Position numbers and translations under genes: made by a program. From Streptomyces aurantiacus (GTDB taxonomy: Bacteria; Actinomycetota; Actinomycetes; Streptomycetales; Streptomycetaceae), in the NCBI RefSeq assembly GCF_027107535.1, contig NZ_CP114283.1:5518001-5582000 (forward strand): DNA of 64,000 bases, read 5' to 3'. The notes beneath the pieces are model-generated. The model had not been told where the DNA came from, did not search any database, and saw only the letters and a program-made list of their open reading frames with translations. Every line of letters begins with the position of its first letter. Position 1 is the stretch's first letter. Shown here one piece after another: positions 53,263 to 60,904 of the stretch.

Positions 53263-55002
53263 ATGGCGACTCCAGCCACGCCGGCGATCACTCGGACGGG
53301 CAGCCCTCTCGACGGACTCCGGCTGAAGAGCTCTGGCCCGCCGGGTCCGGCGGACGGACTCGTCGCGGAGCATCTGCGGCTGCTCGGCGCCCAGGTCGAC
53401 CAGATCTGTGGCAGCACGTTCACCGTGACCGGCGACGGCCTCGGCGAGGTCACCGCCCGCACCACCTGGGGCGGGGCCGCGACCGACGAGGCCACCGCTC
53501 AGGCGACGACGGGCATCATGGCGGTGCACGGTCGACGCGACGGCTCCCCGCGCGGCCTCGCCGTCGACTACGCCGCCACCGCCACCGGAGTGCTCGCCGT
53601 GCAGGGCCTGCTGGCCGGCCTCGTGGCCTCGGCCCGAGGGGCCGGACGCGGCGCACAGGTGGAGGTGAGTGCCGAGCGCGCCGGTCTGCTCGCGATCTCG
53701 CAGTACCTGGCCGCCTCCGGGGCCGAGGAGGACGAGGCCGCCGAACTCGCGCCGGGCGGACCGCCCTTCACCTCCGCCGACGGGACCGTGTTCGAGCTGG
53801 AGACACTCGACCCCGGCGTGTGGGCGGCGTTCTGGCGCGCCCTCGACGCTCCCGAAGAGGCGATACGTCAGGGGTGGCGGCCCTTCCAGTTCCGATACGC
53901 CACCGCGTGTGCCGCGTTCCCGCAGTCACTGCACGAGACGGTGCGGGTGAATTCCTGGGAGCGGGTCCGGCACGCCGCCGGGAGCTCCAGCGCCGACGTG
54001 TGCCCGCTGCGGTCGCTGGTCGAACGGGCCGCCGAGTACGACGGCGCGCCACCCTGGGAACTGACCCCGCACCACGCCGGTCACCTCCCGGGCGGAGCGA
54101 GTGACGGTCTGCCGCTGGCCGGGTTCACCGTCCTGGAGGCGGGCCGCCGCATTCAGGCCCCCCTCTCCGCGCATCTTCTCGGCCTGCTGGGCGCGGAGGT
54201 CGTCCGGATCGAGCCGCCGGGCGGCGACCCGTTGCGCGGTATGCCGCCCGCCTGCTCGGGTGTCTCGGCGCGATGGCTCGCACTGAACCGGGGCAAGAAG
54301 GCCGTCGAGGTGGACATCAAGTCCCCGGCCGGCCGGGAGCGTCTGCGGGAGATGGCCGCCGACGCCGATGTGTTCCTGCACAACTGGGCGCCCGGCAAGG
54401 CCGCACAGCTCGGCCTCGACCACGAGCACCTGGCCGCCGCACACCCCGCGCTCGTCTACGCGTACACCAGCGGCTGGGCCGGGCGGCTGCCGGATGCTCC
54501 CATGGGCACCGACTTCATGGTGCAGGCCCGTACCGGAGTGGGCGAGGCCGTACGGCCCGCCGACGAACCTCCCGCGCCGTCCCTGATGACACTGCTCGAC
54601 GTGCTCGGCGGACTGCTCGGCACCGAGGGGATCCTGGCGGGGCTGCTGCTGCGTGAGCGCACCGGCCGCGGGGTGCGCGTCGACTCGTCCCTGCTCGGTG
54701 CCGCCGACGTGCTCACGGCGCCCGGCCGTGCCCGGGCCGCGCAAGGACTCGACCCGCGTCGGCCGGCCGGGTTCCGCCGCCCGCTGCCTACCGCCGACGG
54801 CTGGATCGCCCTTCCCGATCACGGCGCGATCCCGTACGACGTGCGCGAACTGTCCACCGATCAGGCTCTGGAGCAGCTGCGCGAGCGTGGTCTCTTCGCC
54901 GTCCCGGTCGTCACCGACCTCACCGATCTCCTCTCCTCCGGCTCGATCAGCCGCGACGACCACGGCGCACCTGCCGTCCCGACCCCCTGGAGCTTCGCAT
55001 GA
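53263..55002 (+). CDS. CaiB/BaiF family CoA-transferase (two-domain)
   Basis: The ATG at 53263 (GAAAGGAGAG upstream) gives 579 residues, nearly twice the usual single domain. The C-terminal half is a complete type III CoA-transferase: LAGFTVLEAGRRIQAPLSAHLLGLLGAEVVRIEPPGGDPLRGMPP near residues 284-330, FLHNWAPGKAAQLGLDHE near 372-389, and MGTDFMVQARTGVGEAVRP with the catalytic Asp near 418. The N-terminal half (LDGLRLKSSG, GLVAEHLRLLGAQVDQI) is a divergent, probably non-catalytic copy. It is coupled by ATGA to the following ligase. Confidence 0.85.
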   Translation: MATPATPAITRTGSPLDGLRLKSSGPPGPADGLVAEHLRLLGAQVDQICGSTFTVTGDGLGEVTARTTWGGAATDEATAQATTGIMAVHGRRDGSPRGLAVDYAATATGVLAVQGLLAGLVASARGAGRGAQVEVSAERAGLLAISQYLAASGAEEDEAAELAPGGPPFTSADGTVFELETLDPGVWAAFWRALDAPEEAIRQGWRPFQFRYATACAAFPQSLHETVRVNSWERVRHAAGSSSADVCPLRSLVERAAEYDGAPPWELTPHHAGHLPGGASDGLPLAGFTVLEAGRRIQAPLSAHLLGLLGAEVVRIEPPGGDPLRGMPPACSGVSARWLALNRGKKAVEVDIKSPAGRERLREMAADADVFLHNWAPGKAAQLGLDHEHLAAAHPALVYAYTSGWAGRLPDAPMGTDFMVQARTGVGEAVRPADEPPAPSLMTLLDVLGGLLGTEGILAGLLLRERTGRGVRVDSSLLGAADVLTAPGRARAAQGLDPRRPAGFRRPLPTADGWIALPDHGAIPYDVRELSTDQALEQLRERGLFAVPVVTDLTDLLSSGSISRDDHGAPAVPTPWSFA

Positions 55003-56654
55003 CCGTGGACCTGCACGATCTGCTGCCCACAGAGCTGCGCCGTGCCTGGGCGGTCGACGGAACCTGCCCCGACCTCGACCTCTACAGCCTCTACCGGTCC
55101 CGCCGGATCGCCGATCCGCACCGCATCGCGGTCCTCGACGCCAAGGGGAAGCTCTGTTACACCGCGCTGGACCGCAAGGTGCGATGTCTGGCCGCCGGGC
55201 TGTCCGGGCTCGGCATACGCGCCGGTGACGTCGTCGGCATCCAACTGCCCAACGGGCGCAACGCGGTCATCGCCGACCTCGCCCTGGCCGCGCTGGGCGC
55301 TGTCGCCCTGCCCTTCCCGGTCGGCCGTGGCCACCACGAGGCGGCCTCGCTCTTGCGCCGGGCGGAGGCAGTCTCCGTCATCGCCGCCACCGAGCACCGT
55401 GGCAACCAGCACGCCGCCGACCTGCTCGCCCTGACCGGTGAACTGCCCTGCCTGCGTACGGTGATCAGTGCCGGTCCGGGTGCCGCCCCCGGAGGCACGG
55501 TCGCGCTCTCCTCGCTGCTGCGCACCGACCCCACGTCCTTCAGCCCTGCCCGAGCCGACCCCGACTCCGCCGCCCGCATCCTGGTCTCGTCCGGCTCCGA
55601 GGCCGAGCCGAAGATGGTGGCGTACTCCCACAACGCGCTGGCCGGAGGCCGCGGCAACTTCCTCGCCTCCCTCATACCCGACGAGCAGCCGCCACGCTGT
55701 CTGTTCCTCGTCCCCCTGGCCTCCGCGTTCGGCAGCAACGGCACCGCCGTCACCCTTTCCCGGCACGGCGGAACACTCGTCCTGCTGGACCACTTCACTC
55801 CCGAGGCGGCCCTTGCCGCACTCGCCGCGCACGAGCCGACGCACGTCCTGGGCGTGCCGACCATGATCCGGATGATGCTGGACCGGATCGCCGAGGGCCG
55901 TCCCCCGGCATTCACTCCCCCGACGGCCGTGATCGTCGGCGGCTCACCGCTCGACGAGGCCACGGCCGAAGAGGCCCGCCGGGTCTTCGGCTGCCCGGTC
56001 GTGAACCTCTACGGCTCGGCGGACGGCGTCAACTGCCACACCGGCCTGGGCGGCGAACCCCTGCGCGGGGAAGGACCCGGCGTCCTCGCGGGACATCCCG
56101 ACCCGCGCGTCGCCGACATCCGCATCGCCGTCCCCGGAACCCGCGAGCTGCGGGAGGCGCCGCAGGGCTCCGTCGGCGAGATCGTGGCCCGCGGCCCCAT
56201 GACACCGCTGTGCTACGTCGCCGATCCCGGCCTCGACGCCCGCTACCGCACCGCCGACGGCTGGGTACGCACCGGGGACCTCGGTCTCATCGAGGGTGAC
56301 GGCAACCTGCGGATCGTCGGCCGCCTCAAGGACGTCGTCATCCGGGGCGGGGCCAACATCAGCCCGGCCGAGGTGGAGATGGAACTCGCCGTCCACCCGC
56401 TCGTCCGGGACGTGGTCTGTGTCGGGGTGCCGGACGCGCTGATGGGCGAGCGACTGGCAGCCTGCGTGGTGCCGCGCGGTGAGGCACCCACTTTGCAGGA
56501 GCTGTCCACGCATCTGGACGAGCGCGGTCTCGAGCGGCGCAAACACCCCGAACGTCTGTTGATCGTCGCGGAGTTGCCGTTGACGCCCGCGGGCAAGCCG
56601 GACCGGGCGCTGCTGCGGGAACGATGCTCGGAACCTGCCGCGCAGGCAGTCTGA
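54999..56654 (+). CDS. Class I adenylate-forming acyl-CoA ligase
   Basis: This 551-residue AMP-binding enzyme starts at an ATG overlapping the CoA-transferase stop. Core motifs: ATP loop ILVSSGSEAEPKMVAYSHNAL near residues 197-217 (differing from the usual TSGTTGxPKG), NLYGSADGVNCHTG near 335, GWVRTGDLGLIEGDGNLRIVGRLKDVVIRGGANISPAEVE near 420-460 and PLTPAGKPDRALLRER with the C-terminal Lys near 536. The SEAEPKMVAYSH wording resembles cyclohexanecarboxylate-CoA ligases such as AliA, so an alicyclic or aromatic acid is a fair guess. It precedes a strong bidirectional terminator. Confidence 0.87.
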   Translation: MTVDLHDLLPTELRRAWAVDGTCPDLDLYSLYRSRRIADPHRIAVLDAKGKLCYTALDRKVRCLAAGLSGLGIRAGDVVGIQLPNGRNAVIADLALAALGAVALPFPVGRGHHEAASLLRRAEAVSVIAATEHRGNQHAADLLALTGELPCLRTVISAGPGAAPGGTVALSSLLRTDPTSFSPARADPDSAARILVSSGSEAEPKMVAYSHNALAGGRGNFLASLIPDEQPPRCLFLVPLASAFGSNGTAVTLSRHGGTLVLLDHFTPEAALAALAAHEPTHVLGVPTMIRMMLDRIAEGRPPAFTPPTAVIVGGSPLDEATAEEARRVFGCPVVNLYGSADGVNCHTGLGGEPLRGEGPGVLAGHPDPRVADIRIAVPGTRELREAPQGSVGEIVARGPMTPLCYVADPGLDARYRTADGWVRTGDLGLIEGDGNLRIVGRLKDVVIRGGANISPAEVEMELAVHPLVRDVVCVGVPDALMGERLAACVVPRGEAPTLQELSTHLDERGLERRKHPERLLIVAELPLTPAGKPDRALLRERCSEPAAQAV

Positions 56655-56658
56655 CCCG

Positions 56659-56705
56659 GACGAGTGCGGGGTCGCCGGACATCTCCCGGCGGCCCCGCAC
56701 TCGTC
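56659..56705. terminator. Long bidirectional terminator hairpin
   Basis: GACGAGTGCGGGG plus TCGCCGG (56659-56678) pairs with CCGGCGG plus CCCCGCACTCGTC over 20 bp, 19 Watson-Crick and one G-T, with a 7-base loop ACATCTC. It sits between the convergent stops at 56654 and 56747. Confidence 0.85.
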
Positions 56706-56746
56706 TCGGCGGGACTCCCCCGCTCCCGGCGTGCTCGTCCCTCTCG

Positions 56747-57568
56747 CTACGCGGTCATCGCCTTCTCGATCGTCTCCGCCGCGTTCTTGTAGACGGTCAG
56801 CAGATCCAGGTCCCTGCCCGGGTAGTTGACGATCTCCACCTGCTTCGCCCCCGAGTCCGGCAGCACCTCGCCCGTCGTCATGTGCACGTTGTCGAAGACG
56901 TACGCCGGCTTCTTCTTCGCCAGGTCGGACAGCTGCTTGGCCGTCACGGCCTCAGGGCCGTAGGTGCCGCTCACCTCGGCGCCTGCCAGCTTCGCCGACC
57001 AGACGGAGAACACCTGGGCGACGACCGCCGGTGCCTTGCCGCCAGGCCACGCCACCTTCAGCTCCTTCTGCAGCGTGCCGTACTCGCTCTTGAAGGAGGT
57101 GTCCCATCGCGCGGCCGCGTCCCCGGTGCCGAACAGCTTGCCCAGACGCGCCACCTCGGCGCTCACCTTGTCGGCGTCGTTGTCGAGGTCGACCTCGACC
57201 AGCTTCGCGTCGGACCCGGCGGCTTCCTTGATCTTCTCGGCGTACGGCTCGAAGGGGGCGTAGAGGACGAAGTCGGCGCCCGCGACGGCGGTGAGGTCGG
57301 ACGGCTTGGGGTCGTAGTCCGGGGCGTGCTGGGCGGACGACGGGACGATGACCTTCACGTCCTTGGCACCCGCGGCCTTCGCGAAGGCGCCCTCCCAGCT
57401 GGTGGTGGCCACGACGACCGGCGCGTCGTCGTTCTTCTTCCCACTCGTGCCCGCGTCCGACTCGGTCTTGTCGGCGCCGCAGCCGGTGACGGTCAGGGCG
57501 AGCGCGGTACTCAGGCTCAGTGCGAGGACGGAAGGGACACGGGTGATGCGGACGCGGATGCGCGCCAT
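56747..57568 (-). CDS. Zn/Mn-type ABC transporter solute-binding lipoprotein
   Basis: This 273-residue lipoprotein has a basic start and a lipobox LTVTGC (Cys near residue 30). It belongs to the cluster A-I metal-binding proteins (ZnuA, AztC): VVVATTSWEGAFAKAAGAKDVKV at the start, then AQHAPDYDPKPSDL near 81 (first metal-binding His), DLAKKKPAYVFDNVHMTTGEVL and the end YPGRDLDLLTVYKNAAETIEKAM. It lacks the long His-rich loop seen in many ZnuA proteins, as reported for AztC. The start overlaps the permease gene by 52 bases. The substrate is probably zinc or manganese. Confidence 0.83.
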   Translation of the reverse strand: MARIRVRITRVPSVLALSLSTALALTVTGCGADKTESDAGTSGKKNDDAPVVVATTSWEGAFAKAAGAKDVKVIVPSSAQHAPDYDPKPSDLTAVAGADFVLYAPFEPYAEKIKEAAGSDAKLVEVDLDNDADKVSAEVARLGKLFGTGDAAARWDTSFKSEYGTLQKELKVAWPGGKAPAVVAQVFSVWSAKLAGAEVSGTYGPEAVTAKQLSDLAKKKPAYVFDNVHMTTGEVLPDSGAKQVEIVNYPGRDLDLLTVYKNAAETIEKAMTA

Positions 57569-58395
57569 GAGCTGATTCTCCGTTCGGGGATGAGATGGAC
57601 GGCGAGGACCGCGGCCCCGGCCGTCAGGACGAGCACGGGCCCGGGCGGCCAGTCGAGCTTCAGCGCGATCAGGAACCCGGTGAGGTTCACTACGACGCCG
57701 ATGCCCATCGCCCAGGCAGTGATGGACTTCAGGGAGGTGCCCAGCCGTCGCGCGGCCAGTGCGGGCAGCAGGGTCAGCGCGTCGACGAGCAGCGCGCCGG
57801 TCAGTTTGATGGCTCCCGCCACGGACACCGCGACCAGGACGAGGAGCAGGAGGGTGAGCAGGTCGACTCGCACGCCCGAGGCGAGGGCGAGTTCACGGTC
57901 GTGGAGCAGCAGCGCGAGATCGCGGCGGCGCCACCAGAAGAGGGCCGGGACGGCGACCGCGAGCACGCCCAGCAGCCACAGGTCGGCGGCGCCCACGGAC
58001 AGGATCGAGCCCCACAACAGCGCGAACGCTCCCTGGGCGTTGACCCCGGACACGGACAGGAGCAGCAGCGCGGCGGCGATCGCCAGACTCATCAGCAGAC
58101 CCATCGCACCCGACAGACCGTCCGGGGTGCGCGCGAGCGGCGCGACCCCGGCGCCCGCGAGGGCGCAGGCGACGAGCGCGCACAGCATGGGATCGAGCCC
58201 GGTCAGCAGCCCGACCGCGATGCCCAGCAGGGCGACATGCATCATCGCGAACCGCACCGGCATGATGTCCAGCCCGACGATCACGACACCGATCACAGGG
58301 AGACCGATCGCGGCCAACAGCAGTGCGACGCCCGCGCGTTGGACGGGTACGAGTTCAAGCAGGGGTGCGAGGTCGGCGGCGGTGAGGGTGTTCAC
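57517..58395 (-). CDS. Zn/Mn-type ABC transporter permease
   Basis: From the GTG at 58395, overlapping the ATPase stop by 4 bp, this 292-residue protein has eight or nine helices. The ZnuB/AztB family motifs include IGVVIVGLDIMPVRFAMMHVALLGIAVGLL near residues 37-66 and LLLLVLVAVSVAGAIKLTGALLVDALTLLPALAARRL near 195-231, the usual coupling-loop region. It conducts a metal ion across the membrane with the adjacent ATPase and binding protein. Its 3' end runs 52 bases into the lipoprotein gene, implying tight translational coupling. Confidence 0.83.
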   Translation of the reverse strand: MNTLTAADLAPLLELVPVQRAGVALLLAAIGLPVIGVVIVGLDIMPVRFAMMHVALLGIAVGLLTGLDPMLCALVACALAGAGVAPLARTPDGLSGAMGLLMSLAIAAALLLLSVSGVNAQGAFALLWGSILSVGAADLWLLGVLAVAVPALFWWRRRDLALLLHDRELALASGVRVDLLTLLLLVLVAVSVAGAIKLTGALLVDALTLLPALAARRLGTSLKSITAWAMGIGVVVNLTGFLIALKLDWPPGPVLVLTAGAAVLAVHLIPERRISSWRASASASPVSLPSSH

Positions 58396-59027
58396 CGGAC
58401 CTCCCTCAGCCGGCCTGCGGCCATTTCCAGTACCCGGTCGCAGCGGTCGGCGAGCGCCCGGTCGTGCGTGACGACCATGACGGTCACGGGCAGGGACAGC
58501 AGGACGTCGGCGGCCTCCTCCTGCCCGCTGAAGTCGAGCGCGGCGGTGGGTTCGTCGGCCAGCAGGAGGCCCGCACCGGCGGCAACACAACCGACCGCGC
58601 GGGCCAGATACATGCGCTGGAGTTGCCCTCCGGACAGTGTGTGCAGCGCCCGTCCCGTCAACGACCCGACACCCAGCCTCTCCGCAGCTTCCACCGCCTC
58701 GGCGCACGCACCGCTGCTCGCCAGCAGCTCCCCTGCCAGCAGCGGGAACCGGCCGGCCGCGGGCTTCTGGGGAATCCAGGCGCACGCCCGGCGCCGCCAG
58801 GCCCACCCGGCCGCGTTCTCCGTGTCCCGACCGCCGACGAGGATCCGGCCGCCGTACTGACGGTGCAGGCCGAGAACGGCTCGCAGCAACGTGGTCTTGC
58901 CCGAGCCGTTGGTGCCTGTCAGGGCCACCCGCCGGCCCGCCGCGACGTCCAGGTCGACGTCTCGGACGGCCTCCATCCGGCCGTGGCGGCAGACGACTTC
59001 ACACATCCGGACGTCCAGACCGCCCAT
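58392..59027 (-). CDS. Zn/Mn-type ABC transporter ATP-binding protein
   Basis: The ATG at 59027 has GAGGAGG seven bases upstream, giving 211 residues, short for the family but matching AztA-type ATPases. Walker A reads GTNGSGKTT near residue 37. Signature TLSGGQLQRMYLARAVG near 128, Walker B LLLADEPTAALDFSG near 155, and H-loop VTHDRALADRCD near 190 complete a functional ABC ATPase. It is the first gene of the three-gene minus-strand operon. The region upstream is shared with a divergent solute-binding protein gene. Confidence 0.87.
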   Translation of the reverse strand: MGGLDVRMCEVVCRHGRMEAVRDVDLDVAAGRRVALTGTNGSGKTTLLRAVLGLHRQYGGRILVGGRDTENAAGWAWRRRACAWIPQKPAAGRFPLLAGELLASSGACAEAVEAAERLGVGSLTGRALHTLSGGQLQRMYLARAVGCVAAGAGLLLADEPTAALDFSGQEEAADVLLSLPVTVMVVTHDRALADRCDRVLEMAAGRLREVR

Positions 59028-59374
59028 GCCACCTCCTCGCTTCCCCACAGGAGTCGGAGGGAAGGGGCGGCTGGTTCCCGCGGATCGCCGGCATCAGGCT
59101 GTCCGGGCTCGAGCATCACCTGCCCGCGCGCTGCGCCTGCCTGGGCTCACCGTCCTCGCCTACCGGGGACGTCCCACACGCGGTGGTCGTCCCCGGCCCG
59201 GCCGGCTGTCGCGGTCCGAGGATGTGCGGTCCTCCGGGCGCAGCGATCTCATTGGTTGAGAATTCACCTACCCGATGAAAGTTTGGTAAGCCTTACCTCA
59301 TAGACTGGCACGGCCCTGGCCACCGCGTTCATCCCGCCGGGGCGTGACCACGCCTCCCGCACGACAGGAACCCC
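59028..59374. other. Intergenic region between divergent transporter operons
   Basis: This 347-bp region contains no gene. It has an AT-richer segment around 59250-59300 with a palindromic iron-box-like site and a TAGACT hexamer, consistent with the promoter of the plus-strand transporter. The metal-ATPase promoter is also expected here. Confidence 0.6.
59282..59300. promoter_or_regulatory. IdeR/DmdR-type iron box
   Basis: TTTGGTAAGCCTTACCTCA agrees at 14 of 19 positions with the actinobacterial iron-box consensus TTAGGTTAGGCTAACCTAA. Its core GGTAAG-C-CTTACC is a perfect 6-bp dyad. A TAGACT -10-like hexamer follows immediately (59301-59306), so a bound repressor would block transcription of the solute-binding protein gene 75 bases downstream. 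Confidence 0.7.
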
Positions 59375-60898
59375 ATGCGCACCACCTCCCGCGGCCTCTT
59401 CGCGGTCCTTGCTCTCACCCCGTTGCTGGCCGGCTGTTTCGCGTCGGGCGAGGGCACCTCGAACGCAGGTGCCGAATCGGGACAGGGCGGGCGCCTGAGG
59501 GTCGCCCTCGCGATACCGCCGGCGCAGGCCCTGTCTCCGTACAGCAATGACGCCACCGTGCTGAGCAAGCTCTCCGTGGCCGAGGGCCTCACGGCTCTGA
59601 GCGAAGAGGGAACCGCCGCACCCGCACTGGCGAAGTCCTGGACCCAGAAGAACGCCACCACCTGGGTCTTCGAGCTGCGCAGGGCCACGTTCCAGGACGG
59701 CGCCGAGGTCGACGCCGAGGCCGTCGTGCGGGCACTGGACAATGCGGGCGACGCGACGACCAAACCCCGCGTCCTCAGCGACGTGACCCTGACCGCCAAG
59801 GCCACCGACGCCGACACCGTCACGATCAGCACGAAGACCCCCGACCCGGTGCTCCCGTTGCGGCTCGCCAGTCCCGCGCTGGGCATCCTCTCCAGCAAGG
59901 CGTACGCGAAGGAAGGCACCGCCAACCCCGTCGGCACCGGCACCGGCCCCTTCAAGATCACGAAGCTGAACGGGAAGACCAAGGCCACACTCGACCGGTT
60001 CGACGGATACTGGGGCGGCAAGGCCAAGGCATCCGGCATCGACGTCACCTGGATCGCCGACGGCACGGCCCGCGCCAACGCCCTGCGCGGCGGCGACGTC
60101 GACATCGCCGAGTGGATCCCCACCGCCCAGGCGAAGCTGCTGGACAAGGACACCCGCCACGAAGTGCGCTCCGTGCGGACGGACAGCCTCATCCTCAACA
60201 CCAAGAGCGGCCTCCTCACCGACGGGGCACTGCGCGCGGCCGCCCGCGCCGCCGTGGACGGCTCCGCCCTCGTCGACTCCGTCTTCGGCGGATACGCCGA
60301 CCCCGCCCAGGGTCTGTTCGGCCCCGCCGTCTCCTGGGCGGCCGCCAACCGCGTCGAGGTGACCGACCGCGCCAAGGCCGCGAGCCCCGCACAGGTCAAG
60401 TCGAAGGCCAAGGGCAAAACGCTGCGCCTCGCCGCCATCACCAACCGCGCTGAACTGCCCGAAGCCGCGAGCGTCCTCCAACAGCAGCTGGAGAAGGCCG
60501 GGTTCACCGTGAAGCAGGACGTGCGCGAGTACAGCCAGATGGAAGCCGATCTCCTCGCGGGCAAGTACGACGCACTCGTCTTCTCGCGTGTGACCCTCCT
60601 CGACACCGGCGACGCGGTCGCCTACCTCGCCAGCGACTACACCAGCAACGGCGTCTACAACATCGCCGGACTGAAGGACCCCAAGGTCGACCAGGCCGTC
60701 AAGTCCGCCGCCGAGGAGGGGGACACCGCCAAGCGCCGGCAGAAGACCATGCGGGCCGAGGCCGAGATCCTGCGCACCGACGCCGTCGTCCCCCTGGTCC
60801 ACGAGAAGGTCGTTCAGGGCATCAGCACCGATGTGGAGGGTGTGATTCTCGACCCCCGCGAGCGCTCTCTGATCGATGTCGACACACGAGTGAAGTAG
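59375..60898 (+). CDS. Peptide/nickel-type ABC transporter solute-binding lipoprotein
   Basis: This 507-residue lipoprotein starts at an ATG with AGGAA five bases upstream. The lipobox is LLAGC near residue 22. It matches the SBP_bac_5 (DppA/NikA) family: RLRVALAIPPAQALSPYSND, LSVAEGLTAL, ATTWVFELRRATFQDGAEVDAEAVVRAL, PVGTGTGPFKITKLNGKTKATLDRFDGYWGG near 187-217 and VPLVHEKVVQGI near the end. Family members bind peptides, nickel or metal chelates. The upstream iron box points to a metal-chelate such as a siderophore or nickelophore. It is followed by the fused permease with a 6-base gap. Confidence 0.85.
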   Translation: MRTTSRGLFAVLALTPLLAGCFASGEGTSNAGAESGQGGRLRVALAIPPAQALSPYSNDATVLSKLSVAEGLTALSEEGTAAPALAKSWTQKNATTWVFELRRATFQDGAEVDAEAVVRALDNAGDATTKPRVLSDVTLTAKATDADTVTISTKTPDPVLPLRLASPALGILSSKAYAKEGTANPVGTGTGPFKITKLNGKTKATLDRFDGYWGGKAKASGIDVTWIADGTARANALRGGDVDIAEWIPTAQAKLLDKDTRHEVRSVRTDSLILNTKSGLLTDGALRAAARAAVDGSALVDSVFGGYADPAQGLFGPAVSWAAANRVEVTDRAKAASPAQVKSKAKGKTLRLAAITNRAELPEAASVLQQQLEKAGFTVKQDVREYSQMEADLLAGKYDALVFSRVTLLDTGDAVAYLASDYTSNGVYNIAGLKDPKVDQAVKSAAEEGDTAKRRQKTMRAEAEILRTDAVVPLVHEKVVQGISTDVEGVILDPRERSLIDVDTRVK

Positions 60899-60904
60899 CA
60901 GCAC

